NCBI RefSeq assembly: GCF_014192575.1
Contig: NZ_JACHYC010000004.1
Span: forward strand, 124,001 to 188,000
Origin: Variovorax sp. Sphag1AA
GTDB lineage: Bacteria > Pseudomonadota > Gammaproteobacteria > Burkholderiales > Burkholderiaceae_C
Length of the DNA: 64,000 nucleotides
Reading direction: 5' to 3'
Below, one piece after another: positions 45,476-52,881 of this stretch. The notes under the pieces were generated by a model that did no database searches, was not told the origin of the DNA, and worked only from the letters and a program-made list of their open reading frames with translations. The translations under genes were made by a program, and so were the position numbers. Numbering within the stretch: position 1 is the stretch's first letter; every line of letters starts with the position of its first letter.

Positions 45476-46054
45476 ATGCGCAACCGCTCCCCCAACCTGT
45501 CCCGCCGTCTGATGCTGCGCGCGCTGCTGGGCGCCGCCGCATTGCCCGCGCCGCTCGCCGCGATGGCCGGCTTCAACTTCTTCACCAGCGAATACACCGC
45601 GAGTCGCGAAGAGCTCGAAAGGCAGATCGCGAAGCACTTCCCGGTGCAGAAGCGCTACGCGGACATCTTCACCGTGAGCCTGAGCAATCCGCAATTGCGG
45701 CTCGACAGCGTGAACAACCGCGCCGCGATCACGGCAGCACTCACGATCAACAGCCCGTTGCTTCGACCCTCAACCGTTCAGGGCGTTGTCTCGGTCAGCA
45801 GCGCGCTCAAGTACGATGCGCCCGCGCGTGCACTGCGGTTGGATCAACCGCAGGCAGAACGGCTCGAACTGCAGGGCGTGACCGGCCACGATGCGGAACG
45901 CCTCCAGCAGATCGGCGCGCTTGTCGCGCAAGAGCTGCTTCGCGATCAACCACTACGCACCTTCACCGCAGAAGAGCTGACCGTTGGACGCAAGACCTAC
46001 GAGATCGGAGCCATCACTGTGCAGAACGACGGCATTACGGTAGAGCTCAAATGA
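45476..46054 (+). CDS. DUF1439 domain-containing exported protein (YceB-like)
   Basis: 192 residues. The leader is Tat-like (SRRLMLRALLGAAALPAPL). The mature part matches DUF1439/YceB: FFTSEYTASREELERQIAKHFP, VSLSNPQLRLDSVNNRAAIT and RTFTAEELTVGRKTYEIG-type segments. The fold is a lipid-binding SMP-like or tubular type by family knowledge; no function is established. It overlaps the next gene by 4 bp (ATGA), so both are co-translated. Confidence 0.88.
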   Translation: MRNRSPNLSRRLMLRALLGAAALPAPLAAMAGFNFFTSEYTASREELERQIAKHFPVQKRYADIFTVSLSNPQLRLDSVNNRAAITAALTINSPLLRPSTVQGVVSVSSALKYDAPARALRLDQPQAERLELQGVTGHDAERLQQIGALVAQELLRDQPLRTFTAEELTVGRKTYEIGAITVQNDGITVELK

Positions 46055-47028
46055 GGCTCGCCGCTCTCATCATGACCGCAGTGCTCATTGGCGGGTGTGC
46101 GGCGCCAGCGCCCACGCCGCGAGCGGCCATTGATCTGCAGGCGCATCGCGGTGGACGCGCATTGATGCCGGAGAACACGCTCGCTGCGTTCTCGAATGCG
46201 ATCGGCATGGGCGTGACCACGCTTGAACTGGACATCGGCATCACCGCAGACGATGTGGTGGTGATCTCGCACGACACGGTGCTGAACCCCGACCACACGC
46301 GAAATGCGCAAGGCAAATACCTGCCTTCGAAGGGGCCGGCGATCCGCACGCTGACGCTCGCGCAACTGCAGACGTACGACGTGGGACGCATCGATCCGGG
46401 CAGCGAGTACGGCAAGCCATTCCCAAAGCAATTGGGGCGCGACGGCGAGCGCATCCCCACGCTGGCATCGCTGTTCGAGCGAGTGCGCTCGGCGGGCGCG
46501 GACCAGGTGCGCTTCAACATCGAGACGAAGGTCGATCCCACCCGGCCCGATGAGACCGCGTCGCCCGAACAGATGGTGCGCGCGCTGCTGGCCGAGATCG
46601 ACAAGGCCGCCATGGCACAGCGCGTGACCATCCAAAGCTTTGACTGGCGCACGCTCGCACTGGTGCGCGATCAAGCGCCGCAGATCCAGCGCGCTTATCT
46701 CACCTCCGCCCGCACGGTGCGCGACAGCCGCTGGACTTCAGGCCTGCGCATCGAGGATTTCGGTTCCGTGCCGCGGCTCGTGAAGGCCGCGGCAGGCGAT
46801 GCGCCGGGCAAGGTCATCTGGTCGCCGGCATTCAAGGACGTCACGCCCGAGCTGCTCAAGGAAGCACACACGCTCGGCCTGCAGGTGCTGCCGTGGACCG
46901 TGAACGAGCGCGCGGACATGATCCGGCTCATCGACTGGGGCGTGGACGGCATCATCACCGACGACCCCGCGATTCTTCGCGACGTGATGAGCGAGAAGAA
47001 CATGCCGCTGCCGCCGCGCGGCCGCTGA
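46051..47028 (+). CDS. Glycerophosphodiester phosphodiesterase, lipoprotein
   Basis: 325 residues from the ATG at 46051. The signal ends in a lipobox-like LIGGC, then the GDPD catalytic start DLQAHRGGRALMPENTLAAF with the paired HRG...PENT, ELDIGITADDVVVISHD (metal-binding E-x-D and H) and the C-terminal WTVNERADMIRLIDWGVDGIITDDP. It hydrolyses glycerophosphodiesters released from phospholipids to glycerol-3-phosphate and an alcohol. It is translationally coupled to the DUF1439 gene, hinting at a shared role in envelope lipid turnover. Confidence 0.93.
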   Translation: MRLAALIMTAVLIGGCAAPAPTPRAAIDLQAHRGGRALMPENTLAAFSNAIGMGVTTLELDIGITADDVVVISHDTVLNPDHTRNAQGKYLPSKGPAIRTLTLAQLQTYDVGRIDPGSEYGKPFPKQLGRDGERIPTLASLFERVRSAGADQVRFNIETKVDPTRPDETASPEQMVRALLAEIDKAAMAQRVTIQSFDWRTLALVRDQAPQIQRAYLTSARTVRDSRWTSGLRIEDFGSVPRLVKAAAGDAPGKVIWSPAFKDVTPELLKEAHTLGLQVLPWTVNERADMIRLIDWGVDGIITDDPAILRDVMSEKNMPLPPRGR

Positions 47029-47032
47029 AAAC

Positions 47033-47506
47033 TCACACGTGGCGCGTGGCCCGTGCGCGCGGCGGGTCGGGCGGAGATTCACGATCGGCGCGCGCGTGCA
47101 GCGTCCCGATGATGTGGCACTCGGCATCGGTACCGTCGCAGCAATCGCGCAGCGCGATCAAGTCCTTTTCGAGCGAGCGCAGTTCACGCAGACGCTCGCG
47201 CACATGGCCGAGGTGCGCATCGAGCGTCACGCAGGCGGCGTCGCAATCGGCCTTGCTGCGCAGGTCGAGCGCAAGCAGCGTGCGCACTTCGTCGAGCGAC
47301 ATGTCCATCGCGCGGCACAGGCGGATAAAGCGCAACCGGTGCACGTCGGCGTCGCTGTAGACGCGGTAGCTGTTGTCGGCGCGTCCCTGCGGCGTGATGA
47401 GCCCTTCCTTCTCGTAGTAACGGATGTTGGCGGCGCTCACGCCGCTTCTCGCGGCGGCATCGCCGATCCGGTAGGTAGCCTCTGCGGCATGGGTTGCATC
47501 CAGCAT
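47033..47506 (-). CDS. MerR family regulator, CadR/PbrR-like
   Basis: 157 residues from the ATG at 47506; longer starts are possible. The N-terminal DNA-binding part is YRIGDAAARSGVSAANIRYYEKEGLITPQGRADNSYR-like (in pieces: RSGVSAANIRYYEKEGL). The effector part has cysteines in KADCDAAC and CCDGTDAECHIIG, corresponding to the heavy-metal site of Cd/Pb/Zn-responsive CadR/PbrR. It would activate a metal efflux gene in response to Cd, Pb or Zn. No efflux pump is adjacent. It is convergent with the phosphodiesterase gene (4-bp gap). Confidence 0.85.
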   Translation of the reverse strand: MLDATHAAEATYRIGDAAARSGVSAANIRYYEKEGLITPQGRADNSYRVYSDADVHRLRFIRLCRAMDMSLDEVRTLLALDLRSKADCDAACVTLDAHLGHVRERLRELRSLEKDLIALRDCCDGTDAECHIIGTLHARADRESPPDPPRARATRHV

Positions 47507-47694
47507 GGTGAAACTTCGGCTTGACATCGATGTTGCAGATGGTCGCAGCAGGCCACGCAATCGGCAACTCGTGCCGGACTTTGTCCCGAGTTACGCCGGA
47601 CTTCTGTGGATAACGTTGTGAGTTGCGCGAGGACAGCAGGTGCCGCAGGTCCAATCCATGCGGGTTGCGACTGAGTTGCCTGCAAATGAGGCAC

Positions 47695-48732
47695 ATGAAC
47701 AACCATAATCTTCGGATGCCTCACTCCCCCCCTTCCCCCGCCCCGCACGAAGGCGCCATCACCGACGTTGCCGGCATTGAAGTCGGCCATTTCACCGATT
47801 CGCGCCGCCCTACCGGCTGCACCGTCATCCTGGCCCGCGACGGCGCGGTGGCCGGCGTGGATGTCCGCGGTGCCGCGCCCGGCACGCGCGAGACCGATCT
47901 GCTCGCGCCTGGCAACTTCGTGCAGGAGATTCATGCGGTGATGCTGGCTGGCGGCAGCGCGTGGGGGCTGGCAGCGGCGGACGGCGTGACGCGCTGGCTC
48001 GAAGAACGCGGCGTCGGACTCGATGTGCGCTACGGCACGCTGCCCCTGGTTCCGGCCGCCGTGCTGTTCGACCTGCCGGTTGGCGATGCGCGCATCCGGC
48101 CCGATTCGGCTGCGGGCTACTCGGCCTGCGAAGCGGCCTCGACCGCCACGCCGGCTGAAGGCAATGTCGGCGCAGGCAGCGGCGCGCTGGTGGGCAAGCT
48201 CTTCGGCGTGCATCGCGCGATGAAGGGCGGCATCGGAACCGCTTCGGTCACGGTCAACGGGGTCACGGTGGGTGCGCTCATTGCCTGCAATGCGCTTGGC
48301 GACGTGGTCGATCCCGATACGGGCCGGGTCATCGCGGGCGCACGGACCGAGGACGGCACGAAGCTGCTCGACACACGCCGGGCCCTCCTGCGCGGCGACC
48401 TGCCGAAGCCGCTGCTGGCGGGCACCAACACCACGCTGGGCGTGGTCGCAACCGATGCGGTGCTCACCAAGGTGCAGGCAAACCGCCTCGCGACCGCAGC
48501 CCATGACGGGCTCGCCCGCGCGATCAACCCTGTGCACACGATGAGCGACGGCGACACGCTGTTCGCGCTCGCCACCGGCCGCGTGCCGCTGCAGGGCGAC
48601 GCGCCGGGCATGACGGTATTGAGCGCACTGGCTGCCGAGGTGGTGGCGCGCGCGACCTTGCGGGCTGTAAATGCGGCGCGCAGCGTGCGCACCGCGGAGG
48701 CCTACTTCCCTTGCGCCGCGGATCTCGCCTGA
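47695..48732 (+). CDS. P1 family peptidase (DmpA-type aminopeptidase)
   Basis: 345 residues from the ATG at 47695; ATGs at 47686 and 47716 are alternatives. The sequence follows the DmpA/BapA fold: ITDVAGIEVGHFTD at the start, ETDLLAPGNFVQEIHAVMLAGGSAWGLAAADG, GIGTASVTVNG, and the autoprocessing site TNTTLGVVATDAVL, where a Thr would become the N-terminal nucleophile. Such enzymes cleave beta-aminoacyl or D/L-aminoacyl peptides and amides after self-cleavage. The 3' end overlaps a small membrane-protein gene on the other strand by 31 bp. Confidence 0.9.
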   Translation: MNNHNLRMPHSPPSPAPHEGAITDVAGIEVGHFTDSRRPTGCTVILARDGAVAGVDVRGAAPGTRETDLLAPGNFVQEIHAVMLAGGSAWGLAAADGVTRWLEERGVGLDVRYGTLPLVPAAVLFDLPVGDARIRPDSAAGYSACEAASTATPAEGNVGAGSGALVGKLFGVHRAMKGGIGTASVTVNGVTVGALIACNALGDVVDPDTGRVIAGARTEDGTKLLDTRRALLRGDLPKPLLAGTNTTLGVVATDAVLTKVQANRLATAAHDGLARAINPVHTMSDGDTLFALATGRVPLQGDAPGMTVLSALAAEVVARATLRAVNAARSVRTAEAYFPCAADLA

Positions 48733-48929
48733 AGCACCTTGTACGCAAGCGCCGGCAGGTACACCACGGCGACCAGCAAGACGACGCCGGAGCCGGCGCT
48801 CAGCAATAGATCGACCGGCGACATGAGCGCAAACAGGTCCTGCCCGGCGATGAGCAGCAACATCGACATCGCAAGCAAGGCCACAAGCATCTTGCCCAGA
48901 AGCAGCACATGAGTCTTGAGGTTCGTCAT
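48702..48929 (-). CDS. Small two-TM membrane protein
   Basis: 75 residues from the ATG at 48929 (a longer frame opens at 49043). Two hydrophobic stretches (LLGKMLVALLAMSMLLLIAG and a second LLLSAGSGVVLLVAVVYLPA) are joined by a short polar loop. No family is recognised. It overlaps the end of the convergent peptidase gene. The Shine-Dalgarno is poor, so its reality rests on the membrane pattern and codon bias. Confidence 0.5.
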   Translation of the reverse strand: MTNLKTHVLLLGKMLVALLAMSMLLLIAGQDLFALMSPVDLLLSAGSGVVLLVAVVYLPALAYKVLQARSAAQGK

Positions 48930-49170
48930 GGTCCGGCGAAACGCGAATGAAGGATTGGATGAAGTCCGAACAGCATCCAGGTGAATCCCCGCGGTCCTCC
49001 TGGCCTGCTGCCCGGTGCCTCTATTGGGCCTTGCACGCTGCACTGCATCAATACATCGTGCGTCAGTGTCGAAGGCCTAGTCTTTTTGGCTGAACGCGCT
49101 ATGCCTTGCGCGCCCCATGCGAGCGCTTTGTAACGAAGGCTGCGCCAAACCCACAGAAAATGCCGTGCCC

Positions 49171-50541
49171 ATGCCTCAAGCCATCCGACTTTTTCTCCTC
49201 TCGATCCGCGATCTCATCGCATCCGCCGGACCCATCGTCTTTCTCGTCATCGGTTTGCTCGTCGCCGCGTACTGGTGGCTGCAGCCGCAACCACCCAAGC
49301 AGGTCACGCTGGCAACCGGTCCCGCCGGTAGCGCCTACGCGGAATTCGGCAAGCGGTATGCGACTGCGCTCAAGGCGAATGGAATCGAGGTGATCCTCAA
49401 GCCGACAGACGGTTCGCTCGACAACCTGCAACTGCTGCGCAAGCACGAGGCGGACGTGGGTTTCGTGCGCGGCGGCAGCGCCGATCCGGTCAAGGACGAG
49501 GAGGCTGGCCTCACATCGCTTGGCAGCCTCTTCTTCGAACCGCTGTGGTTCTTCTACCGCACGGATGCCGCGCGCAAGATCGACCACAAAACCGCGACGC
49601 TGACATCCCTCACACAGATGAAGGGCCTGCGCATCAACGTCGACAAGCCCGGAAGCGGCGTGCCAGACATCATGGAACGGATGTTCGCCGCCAACCACAT
49701 GGACCCGGCCACGCTCAACCTGTCGAACCTGGAGCAGACGCCGGCCACCGAGGCGCTGCAGGCCGGACTGCTGGACGTGATCGTGCTGGCGTCGGCGCCG
49801 CAATCGCCACTGGTCCAGCGACTGCTGCGCGCGCCGGACATCCAGCTCATGGATTTCGCGCAGAGCGATGCGTATTCGCGGCGCTTCTCGTTCCTGCAGC
49901 CGGTGACGCTTCCGCGCGGTGTGGTTGATCTGGCGAGCGATCTGCCGCCGCACGATGTTTCGCTGCTCGCCGCCACGACCTCACTGCTCTCGCGCGAGGA
50001 AACGCACCCGGCGATCCGGCAGCTCTTCGCGCAGAACGCGCAAACGCTGCACGGCGGCGCGGGCTGGTTCCATCGCGCCCGCGATTTCCCGAATACCCGC
50101 ACCAGCGAACTGCCGGTGAGCCCTGAGGGCGATCGTGCCATCAACGGCACGCCGCCGTTCTGGCAGCGGTACCTGCCGTTCTGGGCAAGCAATCTGGTGG
50201 AGCGGATGTGGCTGGTGCTCGGCGGCTTGCTGGTGCTGATGCTGCCGCTGACCCGAGTGGTCCCGCCGCTCTATCAGTTCCGCGTGCGGCGGCGAGTGTT
50301 CCGCTGGTATGCGCGGTTGCGCGACGTCGAGCACAAGCTCGATACGCACAAGGGCGAGCGCGAGGCGCTTCTGAAGGAGCTCGACGAGCTGGACCGCGTC
50401 GTCAACAAGGTCGCGGTGCCGCTGTCGTATGCCGATGAGCTCTACGCGCTGCGCAACAACATCTACGCCGTCCGCAAGCGAGTGTTGGCGGGCACACCGC
50501 CGTCGGACGGGGCCGCGATGCCTTCGTCGCGATCGGCCTGA
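49171..50541 (+). CDS. TAXI-family TRAP transporter solute-binding protein, membrane-anchored
   Basis: 456 residues from the ATG at 49171. One membrane segment lies at about 19-37. The TAXI binding domain follows (VTLATGPAGSAYAEFGKRYA, KHEADVGFVRGGSAD, MKGLRINVDKPGSGVPD), and a second membrane segment lies at about 346-365. A charged helical tail (LRDVEHKLDTHKGEREALLK...) ends the protein in the cytoplasm. A normal TAXI binding protein is soluble and about 320 residues. No TRAP permease is nearby, so it may be a sensor or a scaffold rather than a transporter part. Its end overlaps the response regulator gene by 79 bp. Confidence 0.88.
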   Translation: MPQAIRLFLLSIRDLIASAGPIVFLVIGLLVAAYWWLQPQPPKQVTLATGPAGSAYAEFGKRYATALKANGIEVILKPTDGSLDNLQLLRKHEADVGFVRGGSADPVKDEEAGLTSLGSLFFEPLWFFYRTDAARKIDHKTATLTSLTQMKGLRINVDKPGSGVPDIMERMFAANHMDPATLNLSNLEQTPATEALQAGLLDVIVLASAPQSPLVQRLLRAPDIQLMDFAQSDAYSRRFSFLQPVTLPRGVVDLASDLPPHDVSLLAATTSLLSREETHPAIRQLFAQNAQTLHGGAGWFHRARDFPNTRTSELPVSPEGDRAINGTPPFWQRYLPFWASNLVERMWLVLGGLLVLMLPLTRVVPPLYQFRVRRRVFRWYARLRDVEHKLDTHKGEREALLKELDELDRVVNKVAVPLSYADELYALRNNIYAVRKRVLAGTPPSDGAAMPSSRSA

Positions 50542-51371
50542 TCCAGGGTGCGAGACCTGCGGACCGCACACAGCCGGCGGTGCTCCTTCATCGCAGCGGT
50601 GACGGCCAGTTCGAAGACGCTCTCGCGAATGGGCTTGGACGCGAACCGGAAAACCTGCGCGCCGTTGAGCAGCCCGACGATGCGGTCGAAATCGGAAGGA
50701 TTCGCCACCATCACGGTGGTAGTGGTTGGGTAGTCTTCCTTCAGCACACGGAAGAGCTTTCCGACGTCCGTCCCGCCGGCTTGCACTTCGCACACGACAA
50801 CACCGATCTCGTTGGTCGACAGCAGTTCGAGCGCCCTTGGAATGCTGGCCGCGCTCTGGACCTCGAAGTGATCGCCAATGAGGCTCGAGATCGCGCGGCG
50901 GTCTTCGGCGTTCTCGTCGATCACCAACACGCCCGACGAGCGGTTCGCTGCCAGCGTTGACGTCATGCCGCCTGTTACCGCTCCGCGTGCCGAGACGGCT
51001 CGCGATGCCACCACCGCCTCGAGCACGGCGCGCTTGAGCTCTTCGGGGTTCCATGGCCGATTGACGAAGCGGAAGACGTCGCCCGAATTCAGTGAACCGA
51101 CAAGCGCGGCGAGTTCCGAGTAACCCGTCACCAGCAAGCGGATCGTCGAAGGCGATCGCCTTCGGACCTCCGCAAGCAGCTCGTTGCCGCGCATGGCGGG
51201 CATCCGCTCGTCACTCACGATCACGTCCACGGGGTGAGCATCGATGATCTCCAGCGCTGCCGCGCCGGAACTCGCGGTGTGCACCTGGTACGCACCGCGG
51301 AACATCATGTTCACGAGATTGATGACCCTCGGGTTGTCATCGACGAACAGCAAACTGGCCTTGCTTTTCAT
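50463..51371 (-). CDS. Response regulator with two receiver domains
   Basis: 302 residues from the ATG at 51371 (AAGGGAGAAG before it). Receiver 1 (1-120) has the acidic pair D11-D12, phosphoacceptor D54 (IVSDERMPAM) and FRFVNRPWN, with R105 in place of the usual Lys. Receiver 2 (about 147-262) has D152-E153 and K246 (FRFASKP), but its phosphoacceptor position is E195 (VVVCEVQAG), so it cannot be phosphorylated normally. No output domain follows. It is probably a signalling hub or an adaptor for a histidine kinase encoded elsewhere. Confidence 0.88.
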   Translation of the reverse strand: MKSKASLLFVDDNPRVINLVNMMFRGAYQVHTASSGAAALEIIDAHPVDVIVSDERMPAMRGNELLAEVRRRSPSTIRLLVTGYSELAALVGSLNSGDVFRFVNRPWNPEELKRAVLEAVVASRAVSARGAVTGGMTSTLAANRSSGVLVIDENAEDRRAISSLIGDHFEVQSAASIPRALELLSTNEIGVVVCEVQAGGTDVGKLFRVLKEDYPTTTTVMVANPSDFDRIVGLLNGAQVFRFASKPIRESVFELAVTAAMKEHRRLCAVRRSRTLDQADRDEGIAAPSDGGVPANTRLRTA

Positions 51372-51501
51372 TCTTCTCCCTTGCGCCGCTGGTACCTGAA
51401 GGCTGCGGCCGAAGGAATATAAGCGCCCGGTTTCGAATCCGGAACGGGCTTTCGTCCCCGCGTGGGAGCGGAAAAGTCTCGCTAGCCCCGAAATTGCCGG
51501 C

Positions 51502-52791
51502 TCAGTGCTGAAGGCGAAGCAGCTTGCCGTCTGCACTGTCGGTCAGGAGATAGATCCAGCCATCGGGTCCCTGCCGCACATCGCGGATGCGTTCGTTGCG
51601 GTCCGCGAGCAGGCGTTCGCGCGAGCTCACCGTGTTGCCGTCGAGCACGAGCCGCCACAGCGCGGTACCGGCCAGCGCGCCGATCAAGAGATTGCCCTTC
51701 CACTCGGGCAACGCATCGCCCGTGTAGAAGGTCATTCCGCTCGGCGCGATCGAGGACTTCTCGGTGCCGGGTGTCCAGTCCGAGCCGTCGATCTTCACCC
51801 AATAGGTCACCGGCTGTTCCATGCCCGCCTTGGCTGTGCCTTCGCCTACTTGCGTCAAGGTCCCGTATTCCTGCCCGTAGCTGATGATCGGCCAACCGTA
51901 GTTGCGACCGGGCAGCACGAGGTTGACCTCATCGCCGCCTTGCGGGCCATGCTCGCTGATCCAGAGTTCGCCCGTCGTCGGATGCAGCGCGGCGCCCTGA
52001 GGATTGCGATGGCCGTAACTCCAGATGTGCGGCTGGGCGCCCGTGGTGCCCAGGAACGGATTGCCCGCAGCCGGCGCGCCATCGGTGGTGATTCGCACCA
52101 CCTTGCCGTTGCCACGCGCGAGATCCTGCGCGAAGCCGCGCTGCGCATCGAGTAGCCGCTCCCCGAGCGTGACGAAGAGATATCCGTTGCGATCGAAAAC
52201 GAGCCTCGACCCGAAGTGCGCGCTACTTTCGACCTTCGGCGACTGCCGATAGATGATCGTGAGATTGCGCAGACTCATGTCCGCTGTATCCAGCTCGGCA
52301 CGCGCAACAGCGGTGCCGTTGAGATTGGGGCTGGTCGAGTCGCTTTCGGAGAAGCTGAAATAGATGCGCCGGTTGGTCGCGAAATCCGGATCGATCACCA
52401 CATCAAGCAGACCGCCCTGCCCCACTGCGGCCACTGCCGGGACACCGCTGAGCTGGTCGGCTCCGCCGTTGGCCGACGTGCCATCGGCATTCCGCAAGCG
52501 AATCTGCCCTCCGCGCTGCGTGATGAGCATGCGGCCATCCGGCAGGAAGGCGAGTGACCACGGTGTATCCAGCCCAGTCGCCACTTCGACGACCTTGAGG
52601 GTCATGGCGGCGGGCGGAGTGGCCGTCGAACCCGGCTGCGCAGTTGTGGCGGTGGGTGAATTGCCGGGCATCGCTGCCGGCGTGGGACTGACGCCGCTCG
52701 ACAACAGCGCGACATTGCCGCCGCCGCCACCGCCACCGCATGCGGAGAGAAGCAAAAGTGCTGCGGCGAACGCACGACCCGAAGCCACCAT
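51502..52791 (-). CDS. PQQ-dependent sugar dehydrogenase-like lipoprotein
   Basis: 429 residues. The leader ends in LLLSACGGG (lipobox) and is followed by a Ser/Thr/Pro/Ala linker. The six-bladed propeller is of the glucose/sorbosone dehydrogenase type: GLDTPWSLAFLPDGRMLITQRGG (in part), GQGGLLDVVIDPDF, RIYFSFSES, SYGHRNPQGAALHP and WISEHGPQGGDEVN. These carry the PQQ- and Ca-binding residues of soluble glucose dehydrogenase. It would oxidise aldose sugars at the cell surface; substrate and cofactor are inferred from the family. No transport or PQQ genes lie near. Confidence 0.9.
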   Translation of the reverse strand: MVASGRAFAAALLLLSACGGGGGGGNVALLSSGVSPTPAAMPGNSPTATTAQPGSTATPPAAMTLKVVEVATGLDTPWSLAFLPDGRMLITQRGGQIRLRNADGTSANGGADQLSGVPAVAAVGQGGLLDVVIDPDFATNRRIYFSFSESDSTSPNLNGTAVARAELDTADMSLRNLTIIYRQSPKVESSAHFGSRLVFDRNGYLFVTLGERLLDAQRGFAQDLARGNGKVVRITTDGAPAAGNPFLGTTGAQPHIWSYGHRNPQGAALHPTTGELWISEHGPQGGDEVNLVLPGRNYGWPIISYGQEYGTLTQVGEGTAKAGMEQPVTYWVKIDGSDWTPGTEKSSIAPSGMTFYTGDALPEWKGNLLIGALAGTALWRLVLDGNTVSSRERLLADRNERIRDVRQGPDGWIYLLTDSADGKLLRLQH

Positions 52792-52854
52792 TTCTGCTCC
52801 TTCGACGCCATTGCGCCGAATTGGAATGGTGGAAGTTTGCTCCGAAACGGCGCA

Positions 52855-52872
52855 CCCGGCGCCTCGGCCGGG
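52855..52872 (-). terminator. Hairpin after ettA
   Basis: CCCGGC and GCCGGG pair around six bases, 10 bp past the ettA stop codon on the minus strand. There is no T-run, and the dehydrogenase gene begins 64 bp further on. Confidence 0.3.
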
Positions 52873-52881
52873 CCGCCCCGA

